Source: Himantopus leucocephalus
Lineage: Eukaryota > Chordata > Aves > Charadriiformes > Recurvirostridae
Length of the DNA: 64,000 nucleotides
Direction of reading: 5' to 3'
NCBI GenBank assembly: GCA_003993805.1
Contig: RSEF01000003.1
Coordinates: 66,183,818-66,247,817 of the forward strand
Shown here: positions 24,901-37,400 of the stretch, in pieces
Numbering within the stretch: the first letter of the stretch is position 1
How the letters are laid out: each line of letters starts with the position of its first letter
Notes under the pieces: generated by a model
What the model was told of the DNA's origin: nothing
Databases searched by the model: none
Seen by the model: only the letters and a program-made list of their open reading frames with translations
Position numbers and translations under genes: made by a program

Positions 24901-27900
24901 GAAAATACCTGTTTCACTAGTGCGAGGTATTGGTTGTACCGGCTGTCCCTGGATAATGGCTGTACTAACATCTGTAGAACTTTAGTAACCTGTTTAGCCA
25001 TAGATGCACTGGAGTAGACTGTGAATGAGTAGAGGTTATATCATGCATAGATTAAATAATAGTGACAGTCTGTTTTTCAGCTTCTTGCTTTGCTGCAGCC
25101 AGCCATCCCTCTGTTCCCATCTCTGCATTAATTTGTCTCATCTCTGGTGTCGTTCTATAGACACATCAAGAACTAAATAAATTGAAACCTATTGGTTTCA
25201 TTCTGGGATTATTTATCCTAGTGCTTTATTCCCTTTATACATGAAAAAGTGGTTGCTGTTGCTAGTTTAATTTTGTTCACATCATCCTTTTAAAGGTGGT
25301 GGACCAGCTGACAACTCTTTTCCCTCCTGTCCCTGTTATACTACGTCCTATTTTTGTGGTACCTGCAGAATTTCTCCTGCCTCCATAGTTCTTTCTGATG
25401 ACAGAAAAAGTTGTGCTGATGATTCTGTCCGAGAGGGGCTGCTTCCCCTACCCTCCTTCCCCAGACTGAGGCTCCGTGATTGCAAGCGAGTCTGGTAGTA
25501 AGACAGCTTCGTTTTGCTTTATTTCATAGCCTTCATAAGAAGAAACAAATGAAGTAAGACAAGCAAGGGAGAGGTGGGAAGAAAAGGAAAAAAAGGAGAC
25601 TCAGAAGCCAAATACCACTCAGTTTGCCACTCAGGTAGCAGTTAGATTTGTCAGTAAGGATACCCAAGGCGGATCAGAAGAAGGAGAGGAATGGTGGTAG
25701 TGCAGAAGGAAGGGGGAGCAAAGGACAGTTAGGCAGAAAGTGGAGAGAACAGGAGGAAGAAGCAAGAGGAGAGGTGAATGTGAGACCACTCTTTCCTTCT
25801 ATGTGGGACCACAATGACCAGAGCTTCAAAAGTTCAGCTGGAGACAGGAAATTCAGAAAGTATGTGTATCTAACTGAAGAAAAACCAGTCAGAAAGGACA
25901 AGGTTAATGACCCAAATCCATCTACAGTGTCTATGTGAGCTAAGCAGGACAGAGTAATTTAGATCTATGCACGGTGTAAGTGCAGATGTGTGTGTGCACT
26001 GAGAGAGGAAGGTGGAGAGTACTGCACCGGTTATTAACCTTTCCATGAACAGCCCTGGTTGGATGACATAAGGTTGAGATGGAAACAGAGCCACAAGATG
26101 CTGAAATATATCTTAAGACTACTCCTAGGAAATACTTAGTAAATTCAAAAAAGCAACACCAGATGGCCAATTTCAAAGATCCTTAAAGGTCCGTTTTCTT
26201 GCTGACACGTGCGTGATCATTCTCAGACAGCTTTATATCGAAAAAGATATTTAACAAATGTTCCTCAGGTAAGATGGACTTCCAGCTAGCCTTCTGCAGG
26301 AGTGCAGAGGGTTGATTTTTAAGAAATTGAATGACTGTCTTGTGTATGACACATTATGAGTACTCTGAAATGCTCTAGAGAACAGTATCAACAAAAATTT
26401 CATCCACCCATGAAAAAACAGAAATTTATGTGCCAACCCAATAAACGGGTACTCTTGTTTCTCAAAGGCAAATGTAGTTAGCATTCTGGATCTGAAAGAG
26501 CAGGCCTAAATCCACTAGGAATATCACAGCTAAGTTAGGAGAGGAAGACGTAAGGGGACAGAAGCGTTATTATAATGGTGAACAAACATGCTGACTTAAC
26601 TCATCTTTAAATTATGCCAATTTATTACAAAATAGTAGGAAAAATCTAATCCCCCATTAACAAGAGGCCACATGGGAGAATTATTTGAGGATGTGTAACT
26701 GCGGAGTACAGTTGCTGCATGAGACTGCAAGGTCTTTGCCCTGTAAGCTTTGTGCTAAGTAATGGCAATGAAGTAGCGGATCTGAGCTTGAAAATGTGAC
26801 AGTGCCACCCAAGCCCTCGCTGTTGGACTTGGGAAAGCCTGAAACTGCAGCTTCAGCTGACGCCTGCAGAATGTCACTGTGAAGAGTGGCTCTCATGATC
26901 AGCTGTTATGTCATGCTGTGCAGAATTTTTTTTTTAATTCTTGCAACTTCATGTGAACCAGGCGAACAAAACCCAGTGCTGTCTCTGAAAATAACAATCC
27001 ATAGCAATTAAGTACGAAAGTCATGGTACATTCATGCTGCACGATAAAGTTAAGCCTTCAGTAGGCTTCAGACCCTAAAACCACAGAAACAAAAGATAAA
27101 TGACAGTGACTCCTGAGGGCTATAGAGGAATACTTCTGAATTAATAACAATATTCATGTGCTGCTTTCCCATCAGCATATCAACCACAAGTATCCAGAGG
27201 CAGCTGGTAGAGAGTACGACACAAGAACTTCGTGGAGGCAGGGGTGTGTGTGACTGGTGATGGTGATGGTTCCATTCTGCTGATGGGTCCTTCTGCTGCC
27301 ATTTTGCTTCAGGGTACAGCAAAACCCTGTCATTTATTTAGTGCATTGATCAGCCTGACAGTTCCACTCTGGTGGTTCAGAGTAAAGCTGCTGGGACAAT
27401 TTCAATGAAGGGTTCAGCAGTTCAGAGCTTAAACTGTTTGTGATACCTGAACACTGGATTCCCTTATTCAGGCCTTCACTAACATGGAGCCAGGTGAGAG
27501 GACAAGCTACAGCTTGGTCAGACAGATCTGAAGCCTGGGCCATAACGGTGCTTTTTTTTGTATTTTTCTGCCTCTTTGTTACTGGTTATAATTCCCAGAG
27601 TATCTTAACTGTCAGAAATAGTACCTCATTTGTGTTTGTCTAGTGACCAGAACTGCTATTTAGTATTTTATTCCAGACCTGTTCTTTGATAATTAGCACA
27701 CTATGAGTTTGGCTGACAATTAACACCCCTTCAATTTAGCTCCCATTTTAAGAAAAGTTGTTCATAATCTTACTCTGTTCATAATCCTCTGGAAATAATG
27801 TAAAATTGACTTTTACGGTTTTGAGGTATTTTGTAACTGGGAAGCAATTGTCAGGAAAGAAGTTTCACAAAAATTTAGTCACAGCTACTTGCAGTACTTA

Positions 27901-30399
27901 ATCAGATCTTCTCCAGTAAGGTCATATGAGTCCCCATCAGCTCTTACTCAGTTAGCATGTAAAATCATTGACGTATTTTACATATTTATTACTAGGTGGG
28001 CAAAAAGTGTTATTGCAGTATATATCTGACCTACAAAGGTCTGTATTCTTCTTCAGTTTCTTGGGAGTCCCCAGTGGAGTAGTTCACCTGCCATCACAGC
28101 AGTCTACATTCCGTGCCAGGACTGGAGAAATTTTTAGTTGCCCAGATGAGTTGGATGTACTTTTTAGTGCTTCACCATGGCTACAGGCAATATTATCAAA
28201 CACCGTGCTGTGTGGGAGGGAACAACATGACGGCATCTTCCTTGATCATTTCCAGGAAAAGTTGTATCATGGTTTTTCAGGTACTATTGCTATGAATTAT
28301 TACTGCCACGAGCCAAATTCCTTTTACATTTTTATCCCTTGCTGAAAGGTGATAGTATTCCAAGTCCTGCTCTTGGTAAGACAAACCATCTCTCTTGTCA
28401 CTGCCACTTGAGTAAGCAGGGAGAGGCACACTGGAGTTTGTAATAAAGGTTTATGTGGCAATGCATAACAAAACCCACATTTGTATCCTAAATTCTCTAC
28501 TTTTCCTTTCACCCTCTTTTTTTTCCCTTCAATCTGTAGCTCTTGAACTACTACTTGATGGGGTTTTTTTCCAGTCTTCTGTCTGTCTTTCCCAGATAAA
28601 TGGCATTCCTTTGACTCCTCCAAGTGTTGTGGTAGAGAATAACTGAGATCAGGGACACTCTGGGTTTAGCTCCTTCTTTTGCTTTTCCCTCTTTTTAATT
28701 CCCCTCTGAATACTCCTGTTCATTTTTATAGTTTCTGCTTGTGCTTTTATCAAGAGTCATTCTTCCATCTGAAACCCCTTGCCATTTAACTCCTATATTT
28801 AATTAAGCCAGGGAAAAGACACAATCCTACTGGTTAATTTTAAGAGTTGCAGACAAAGCTTCTCTGGGTTCAGTTATCCACATGGTCCAGCTCATGGTCT
28901 AGTTTGCTGAATCTAACTAGGGATACATCCTCTGGCCAACAACCTGTCCCTGGAGGAGTAAATTGAGCAGTAAATCTTCCTGGGAAGCTGAACACCCCTG
29001 TCTGCCCACCAGCACCCCAGGCAGATGGATGACTGCAGCTGCAGGAGAGGGTTTGAAGCACCAAGTGCCATTTTCTATTGTGATGCCAACTCCTCTCAGC
29101 CCAGAACTGCTGCTTGCACCTCATCTTTGGGTGCCAACCTCTGCGTCTGGCAGCAGCAGGATTTCTCCTTTCATCTCTCTGCCTCCCTTCAGCATCACCC
29201 AGAGCCTCAGTGCTGAGCACAGGTCCTACACCCTCCACTTCTCTGAAACCAGCTTCTCCTCAGTTGCTGCTGCTAAGAAGGTGGAAAGATGGTGGTGAAG
29301 GAAGGTGACTGCTGCTGCCAGGATCGGTAGTGGGAGACTGAGACCAGCTCGCTCTGGAGGAGGGTGTAGACAAGTTATATGATGGAGCTGGGAGCCCACA
29401 GGTAGCCACCCCGGCTCCGGTTTCCTGCTGTTAGGTGCCTCTCACAGGCATTCAGCGCACCCTGCTTTTCTCTCTCACCCGTTCAGACTTCATTTTATGT
29501 GAGGAGTGTTATATGCATATGATGCTCATCTCTGTAAAATTCAGCCTTTAGCATTTAGGTCTCCTCAAGAGCAAAAATATAATATATGCATATAATCAGG
29601 GACTGGTTACAGAAAGTTTTGACTCATTCTCATGAAAGTTGGAGGAAAGCTTTAGGAGCCTTAAACACCTGTGTTATTAGACTACTGCATCTATACACAT
29701 ATCATTAAGAGACAAAGCTTTTACAAAGCAAAACATAGGAAACTACCCTGCATCACTGTCTGGATGATTAGGATACTCCTTCAAAAGTCACTGAAGCCTG
29801 TCACTCAGGCTTCCTCAACCTGAGACAAGCTTCAGTGTTGGGCAGAGTCTTTTTTAAGGTCAAACTCGCCATGAAAAACAGAAATAGTGAGCAGCGCCGG
29901 GAACTGGTTGGGAAGGCTTGCCTGCCACATTTTCTAGTCTACACAGCACACTGGGCAGGCTCTTACCCCTATGACAGCGGCCCTTGGGGAAAGCACGGCA
30001 ACAAAACACGTGCTATGATGCATGTTGGTTCCTCAACATATTTCTGTAAAGGGTAAATCCATTTCTGAGCAGCGAGTCAGTGTGTAGCGTAGCCAGTGCT
30101 TCACTCGTGGGTCACTTTAGCCACTAGTGTAGCCGGAATGGTACCAAGGGGTTTGGTCTGTCCCCTGAGCAGTGGAGATTTTCACCTCTGCTGTGTCAGA
30201 GAGAAGAACTCGAACAAGAATTTAAGTAAAATTGAACAGAAGTTTGTAATTTCTATCTTTCAATAGATTTATCATCCTGGATACTCTTTCACTGGGTGCA
30301 CATTGTGGATGCAAGTTGTGTCCTCTTCTGTCTGTGAAGCTGTGAAATGATTCCCTCCCCCAGTAGAAAAGGGACATCATCACTGTGAAAAACACATAC

Positions 30400-31265
30400 T
30401 TACATGATCTATTTTTCTGGTTTTTATTAACTCAACATTGTCTCCTACAAATACGATTTGTCATTCACCAGAAGATTTGAAATGTAGACTTAAGTTACAC
30501 ATAGGTATAAAAAGCATAAAACAGCACACACGGTACCACTGTTTAGACCAGAAAACATCGTGTTGTCCCACAGATCAGAGCGCTATTCAAGCTCAGCCCC
30601 GTTGCCTTCTGCCTCAGGGATTCAGTCTTCAAAGCTGCAGATGCTTCTGCTTCTTTTCCCTCAGCTCGTGAAGCCCTGCCGGCTTTCCCCCGGTGTTTCT
30701 CACCGGCATCTGGAGCACGGACCGGGGAACCACAGGGCAATCCCATCCTGCTCCACCAGAGGTTATAAAACCTTGGGTTCCTACTGGCTCTTCAGAAACA
30801 TTTTCCTCCTCCTCTTAATATTTATGTACAATATATGAAGGGATACGATTTGTGTCTTTCATTTAGACATATCTCTTGCCTCATACTTAAACAATAACTT
30901 GAAAAATATTTTACAAAGAAAAAGAACATTGTTCATCTGAATGTCATTCATTATTATATTGCTATATTTTATACCCTATTATTAATATATACAAAATTTC
31001 TTAATTGCCTTTTACAGATGCATGGAAGCATATAATATAACAGTTTTAAAGTATCCCATTTTTAGATTTTTTTTTCCTTGGCTCATGTCAATCTCTTTAA
31101 TAAACTATGGTTGCTTGGAGAATATAGGAAGTATTTGGAATGTTGTTTAAAGTTTAGTAATAACTGGTAGCATTGTCCATTTGCGGCCTGAACAGTTGGA
31201 GCACCTGTCAGGGCGATCTGGTAGAGATAGCAGCATCATAAGACTTAAACAATCATGGAGGGCTG
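30400..31265 (-). other. RSPO3: Candidate RSPO3 3' UTR and poly(A) signal
   Basis: Begins right after the RSPO3 stop. It is AT-rich with no open frame of note. The first canonical AATAAA on the minus strand is at 30428-30423, followed on that strand by a GT-rich stretch (minus of about 30389-30404). That would give a UTR of about 850 bases. A non-canonical ATTAAA at 31101-31096 lacks an obvious GT-rich element. The end point is an inference without transcript data. Confidence 0.4.
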
Positions 31266-31459
31266 TTAGTGTGCAGTGTCGACGGGTGCCAGGTTCTGTT
31301 CTTTGTTTGGGGCTTTTCTTTTCTTCGGCTGCGTTTTGTTGTTGTTTTCCCTCTGTTCTCGGTTTTGTCTTCGGGCTGCTCGCCCTTTGCTTTCCTGTCT
31401 TGTCTCCTTGCTTTCGTCTTTGTTGGATTTTTTTCTTTTCTCCTCCCTATTTTTTTTCC
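31266..31459 (-). CDS. RSPO3: RSPO3 exon 5: terminal basic tail and stop codon
   Basis: Found by reading the minus strand without requiring an ATG. The acceptor TTTTATTTCAG ends at 31460. Two bases complete the Gly codon from exon 4, then 63 codons follow to a TAA at 31268-31266. The peptide begins KKNREEKRKKSNKDESKE, contains REQRENNN and PKKRK, and ends PVDTAH. The human exon 5, as I recall it, begins KKGRERKRKKPNKGESKE, contains EQRENKQQQKKRK and ends VSTVH, so the match runs from first to last residue with a divergent centre. The domain is unstructured and basic, typical of the R-spondin C terminus that aids matrix/heparin binding. It lies about 22.9 kb from exon 4. The exon is also open in a second minus-strand frame, which can mislead gene callers. 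Confidence 0.92.
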
Positions 31460-34400
31460 CTGAAATAAAAATGATGGCACATTAGAAGATTTGCTCAGAC
31501 TGTTGCAATTTCTGACTCCCTCGCTTTGCCATAGCCTGTAAAACCAGCCCTGGATTAGCACCTCCCATTAGAAGCTGGACATTAGTGCTAGTGTTTAGAA
31601 ATGTCCAACTCTTCATCAAACTGCTAAATTCGGCCACTGGACTAGCACCTCCCATCAGTCTGACTCTGAGCAAAGAGCTGAGAACTCCCTGGGGAGTCCC
31701 GGTGCTTTAGAGCGGGTATAAATATCTCACACACTCCTAGCCCGTCTCCCACAGCCAGGGGCACAGCTCCACGTACTCCACCAAAACACAACCGGTTTGG
31801 GGACGTCTGTGGCTGAAGCCAGGTAGTATTAACTATTGGCTGGTCTAAATTTATCTTGGGCTGGGACCCAGGGCATATGGTGAGAGGAAATTAGCCATCA
31901 TGTTACTCCCCTTCACTGCCAATGCTCAGCATCTATGTCTTTTAAAAATCCCTCTCCCCTCCATTAACCCCCACCACACCCACATCCCAGGGGATTCTTG
32001 GTATTCCAGCATGAATCCCACAACAAAGCGTCAGCTTCAGCACAGGTATGTGACCCTCTTCAGACCAAAAAGTGGTGTTCCAAGTCTCAAGTCAAGCTTT
32101 AGACCATCATTACAAAATTAGGTATTCAAGTACTTTACTGCTTTAAATGCTTGTAAAGGTAAGATGTTGAGGATTTTGTTACTGCTATAGACCTCTCCAA
32201 TAAAGCTTCCCGTCCCCTTAGGAACATTAAAACTTTGTGTATTGGCTGTGGAGATGATATTGGATAATGCATTTATGCTTGGACCTAAAGAAGAAATTCT
32301 TTATGCTGAGTGTGGTTAGACAGTGGAACGGGTTTCCCAGAGAAGTTGTGGATGCCTCATCATCAGAAGTGTTCAAGGCCAGGCTGGATGGGGCTTTGAG
32401 CAACCTGGTCTAGTGAAAGCTGTCCCTGCCCGTGGTTGGACTAAATTATCTTCAAAGGTCCCTTCTAACCTAAACCATTCTGTGATTCTATGATTCTATT
32501 CCTTCTATTTGCTTTACAAACCAATGCAGGTATGACATTGAATCAAACTTGTATGTACACACAAGCCTAAAACGGATTAGATTTTTTTCTGTGTTGAACT
32601 GATTCATCTACTGAGCTATGCAGCTGAAGTTCACCTGTGGTTAGATGGATCCCAGTGATGTCTTCAAAAGCAACCTCGCTTGAGACTTTCATGATACAAT
32701 GTCATACTGGCCTGTGTGCCTCCTGACATGGAGAAATTTCTGGACAAGTATTGCAAAGCGTCTGGCCAAACTCTGTTTTATGATATCTTGGTAATGATAC
32801 TACTGAAAATAATCTATCCCTCTTTGTTACGGAAAAAATACTTCTAATATAATCCAGGCTTTCCTACACCAATGTTGGGGGAGTTACACAAACCTGGCAA
32901 TAGCACTTGTTGTTGAGGGTGCCGAACGCAGGGAATTGTGCCCATTCCGGACTCAAAACCATAGCTGGCATTTTTTGGTGCCTCAGTGGGAGTAGGTCAC
33001 AGTGGGGGAGGAGGTGCAGGGGCAGTGGCTTTGTTCTGAGAACAGCTGACCATCCAAGGAGGAGAAGGTCAGCTAAAGGGAGTGAGATTCAGAGGAGGTG
33101 GAGAGAAGGCAGAAAGCAAGGAGTAAGACCAAGGCGTGAGGATGTGCTGTAGCCTCTTCTTGTTGTGTAGCTCTATGGACTTGTTTTACAGCTTCTGCAT
33201 TCCTTACCATCACTGCCTGAGATCGGAGAGCAAGGGAAGGTTTAGATACACGTGTTAAGTCAAACAGGGACAAGCATCTGCCTTTCTCATCTGTTCTTTC
33301 CGAAACATGCAGTAAAGCTTTAAATGTAAAATGGCACCTCAAGTTTTAGGTAACCACTCAGAGATTACCCCAATATATGCCCACATACCTGCAGAATCCC
33401 TCTCTGATTTTGGCAATGCCACCTCAGATGCGCAGAGGTGAGCTGGGGAGACCTGCAGAACGGTCACGTGAGGCTCAGCGAGAGCTGCCACCGCTGGGAG
33501 AGCCGGGAGAGCTGCGTGCAGAAGTGAGCCTGCGTCTTACCCAGCTGTAATGCTGTCTCTTACTAATGGATAAATGACAGTACGGAATTTCATTCCAGTG
33601 GTTTGTAAATACGGTTGGCCCAAGATGAAATGTTACTTGAATGGAAACTGTCCAGACATTCAGTGTTTGACATTGTTCACTTGGTGATTAGCCAAAATCC
33701 TTCAGCTGTGACTTCCTAGCCACGATTCTTGAAGTATGTTGCAATGACGTGTGATGGTTGCCCTTTCAGTGGTGGACCAGCATGTATGTATTTGTATGTG
33801 TGTGTGTGAATAGACTAAGAATACACTACCTCTGTGTAGCTAGAGCCGCACCTAGGCATGGCGTCACTGTTTCTGTTTTAATCAGACTGGTGTCATAAAG
33901 GACAAGCAGGACTCATCTCTGGAAAATACTTAAAACTCCATCCTAATTCTCTTCTGCTCTGAGGATGACTAGTTTGGAGTCCTCTGTGCAATTTTACACA
34001 TGCTTTAATGCCATCACCTCCACGCAGTTGCCGTTTGTGAAAAGATCTGCCCTCGAGACCTATGCTGTTCTGCTAATGCAATAAAGCACAGAAGGGACAT
34101 CTGTGCTGGTTGTTTGGCTCCTTTCACGGCTATTTTAAAACATGGGACTTTTTATATGACAGTATAATGTTACTTCTAGTCAGCTCTTGGTTCAGTTTAG
34201 ACCCTAGGGCAGATTCTACCAGCAGTTATCTGCAAGCACTGGGGTGCAGCCGGAGCCGCATTCTTGCATGCATCTCTCTGCCTGTTCGTATCCCTGCTCT
34301 CTCCTTCCCAGACACTTCTTCCTGAGTATTTTTTTCTTCTTCCTACTACTTGCTGGAGCCCAATTCATAACAGTGCATTGAACTGGATGGCAGACGTTGT

Positions 34401-37400
34401 GGAGATTCATTGGAAATTTGGGCATTTGGCTGGCTGTGAAATGAAAAGTGCGAAAATGAGGTGGGCTGTTATGTTTACAACCTCCTCTCTGACCTACTTT
34501 GCCTTGTGAAGAACAAAAAGGCAAGGACAGCGTGAAAACTGAAGCCCATCAAAGAAGGAAACGGTGCAATCATATCACTTAGAAGCAAATTTTCTCCTGA
34601 AATGTCAGTTTCCCTTGTGAAGAATGTTGTTGTTAGAAATCCCTTCTGCGTTTGAACATGTCACGTTTTATGCGTGTGTGCGTATATATATACACGTATA
34701 TACACACACATCAGTGCCTTTTCCTGTGACTGTACTGCATTTAAACGAGGGTCTCCCCTCGGAGGCGGGCGCGGCGGTGGGGACCGGTGCCGGTGCCGGT
34801 GGTGGCCGCGCGGGGGCGCCGCGGTGCCGCGCCAGGCCCGTGCGTGCGCGGGAGCCGGCGGGGGCGCGCCGGGCGGGGGCTAACTAACGCTGCTGACGTT
34901 TATTTCTGTCTTCTTGTGGCTTCAATAAAGCCTTTGAAAAAGAAAAAAGAAAAAAAGAAAAAGAAAAATCAGAAAAAGAAAAATAAAAAGAAAAAGAAAA
35001 AGACAAAGAAAAAGACAAAGAAAAAGAAAAAGAAAAAGAAAAAGAAAAAGAAAAAGAAAAAGAAAAAGGGAAAAGGAAAAGAAAAAGAGAGAAAGAGAAA
35101 AAGAAAAAAGGGGCTAAGTCTTTTTAGAGAGGAGATATTAAAACATTTTCCAAGAGAATTTTGCTCACAAAGATGTGGATTCATGAGATTCTAATAGTTC
35201 TGTGAAGTAATTATTTGGCATTCAAATAGTTTTTATTCCAGAACCGAAACTTCGTTCAGCCAACTGCACTGGAAGAATCAGTCTGTAGGCACTGTCCAGT
35301 GAATTTTCTTGTCGATAGGGGTTACTTTACTACTAATAATAGCAGCTTTGTATATTGAAGAAAGTCTACAGACATGCTATAATTTTGAGAAGTGCAGTAG
35401 TTCAAATTAAATGCAGACATGAAATTAATTCAGACACCAATATAATTGCATATCCAATCAGCTTAAAGGTGCTGATTTCTTGTTAATCTAATTTATAGCC
35501 CCTGGTCAAAGAAATCCTTGCGTCTGTATTAATGCAATCCACGTCTGAGTACATCTTTATGCAAGCCAGAGTGTTTCAGAGAAGGCTTTTCATTATCACA
35601 TCAGATGTATTGTTTCCACTAGACCTATGGCCATATTTTATGGAGTAAAGGGAGGAAGTTTGGTTACGATTTGGGAGAACTTGGTACTTAAAAGCACTGT
35701 GTAAGAGAGAGATACTTCCTGAAAAAATCACAGTTGATGTGGATTTACTACCGCAGGTTCCAGATTTCACCTACTTTAGGCGTTGTCACTTAGTCCCACC
35801 CTATTATATTCAGCCGTAATTACTACAGGGAACTCAAAGAAGCATATTTGTTCACTTCTTCCTTCTGTGGGCACTGAAACCCCAAACCACCATAGGAAGG
35901 CATAAAATCTGATTGTGCAAACTGCTTTGCTTTGGTGGGGGGCTGTCACAGGGTAGGTCTCACGGAAAACCCAGAGGGATGAGAATGTGGTGTCAGGCAT
36001 TTGGGATGATTGTATTTCTTGCGAGATCATGTGAGATCACTCGCATGAAGAAATTTACCCTGGGAGAGCAGAAGGGGCAAGACGAGTCACTGCACTGCGC
36101 CTGTTGGGGTTGCAGGCACTGATGTAATAGGCCCCAATCTGGAAGGGTCCTGGCGCTTCTACTGTGCATGTCACCACGGACCACAAAATCCTCCCCACTA
36201 CACTGTAATAAGCTGAAGAGCTATAATAAAAGACCACAAGCCACAGCTGTAACGTGCCACAGTGTTCCTTCACACCACTCACAGCCTCGGCTGACCTCTC
36301 AGCACTTTCCCTGCTACTGGAGCGACGTCAGCACCGGTGCTCCGGTACCAGTGCCCCAATACCTCCTCTGTACCCCACCTGGCAGGGGGACAAAACTTGG
36401 GGGCTAAGTGCCACAGCTCTGCGTTGCCCTTCTTCCCACCTATCCACACCCTTCTCAGAGACTTTTTTTAGTCCTCTTAGGCTAAAAGTCTGTCACCCTT
36501 TCCTCATGACATGGCCTGGACAACAACAACATGACACGCTAGGTGAAGGTACCAGTAAAAGGAGAATACCCCAGGCTCTAAAACTACTTACTACAGCTCC
36601 ATCTACCATACACTTGTGTCATATTATGCAAATGAGTAGGTCGCTCTCATTTTCAAGAATAGTGACACATTTTGTTCTGGAACACAGACTGTAGCATGTA
36701 TTCACACTACTTTCCAAGGTAACAAACCTCCGAACCCCCAACTGCCCAGTGATACAAAGGACATTCTCCTTTCATTCACAAGCCACTAGTGGCTGATTCA
36801 TCTGGTATGTCTTTTTGATGTTTAAACAGCATAACTTTCTTAGGAGCAATCATTGTTTTCCTAGTTATAGTGGCCCTATTTTGTAATCACTAGTTTTTCA
36901 GATGACCAAAGTGGTGAGGGTCAACAACTTCAGAATTACCTAGGTGCTACACGGCTCAGTGCATTTCCTGGCCTTACTCTTGAAGATGCACCAACTGCTG
37001 AAGTGAATATGAGTAAAAATTTTAAAGGAGTTAAGGTCCAAACGCATTCAAGGAACGATTAATTTGGCCAAACACGGGTTCTCCTGCTATTGAGATGCCT
37101 GAGGACAGCCTACCTGGCTTCCACATACCAGTCCAGATGGATACAGGTCTTAAGGCATGTGTCATATTCACAGTCCTATGTGGTGATCTTGGATAACCCA
37201 AGATACTTCAAATGATACCGACACTTACGGTTGAGGAACAGCATTAGGGGACTTAGTGACTAACTTGTACTTAGGTGCCCTATCTCCTCTTGAAAATGGA
37301 AATGCTTCTTTAGATGTAGACTCAAGGCAACGTTGGAGCCTAAGACCTACAGAAGTCTTTCTATGAGATTCAGGATCCTTGAGTGTCATTTGCCTCTGAA

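Larger units (their letters stand above)
5561..30399. other. Intergenic DNA between the CpG island and RSPO3
   Basis: About 24.8 kb with no convincing exon on either strand. The longest frames (for example 17086-17493 minus, 6597-6941 minus and 6610-6954 plus) have no recognisable domain, no repeat of family motifs and no promoter context. It contains the listed CR1, ERV and ancient SINE fragments. Long non-coding RNAs or distal enhancers cannot be excluded from sequence alone. Confidence 0.7.

Noticed and set aside
31253..31561. 102-codon minus-strand frame over RSPO3 exon 5 (RRKEKNPTKTKARR...)
   Set aside because: Wrong phase. The splice-compatible frame gives the EQREN and PKKRK motifs and a stop at the expected place.
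34787..35194. Lys-rich open frame on the plus strand, resembling an R-spondin basic tail
   Set aside because: It is a translation of the (AAAAAG)n tract. RSPO3 runs on the other strand and its true tail is at 31266-31459.
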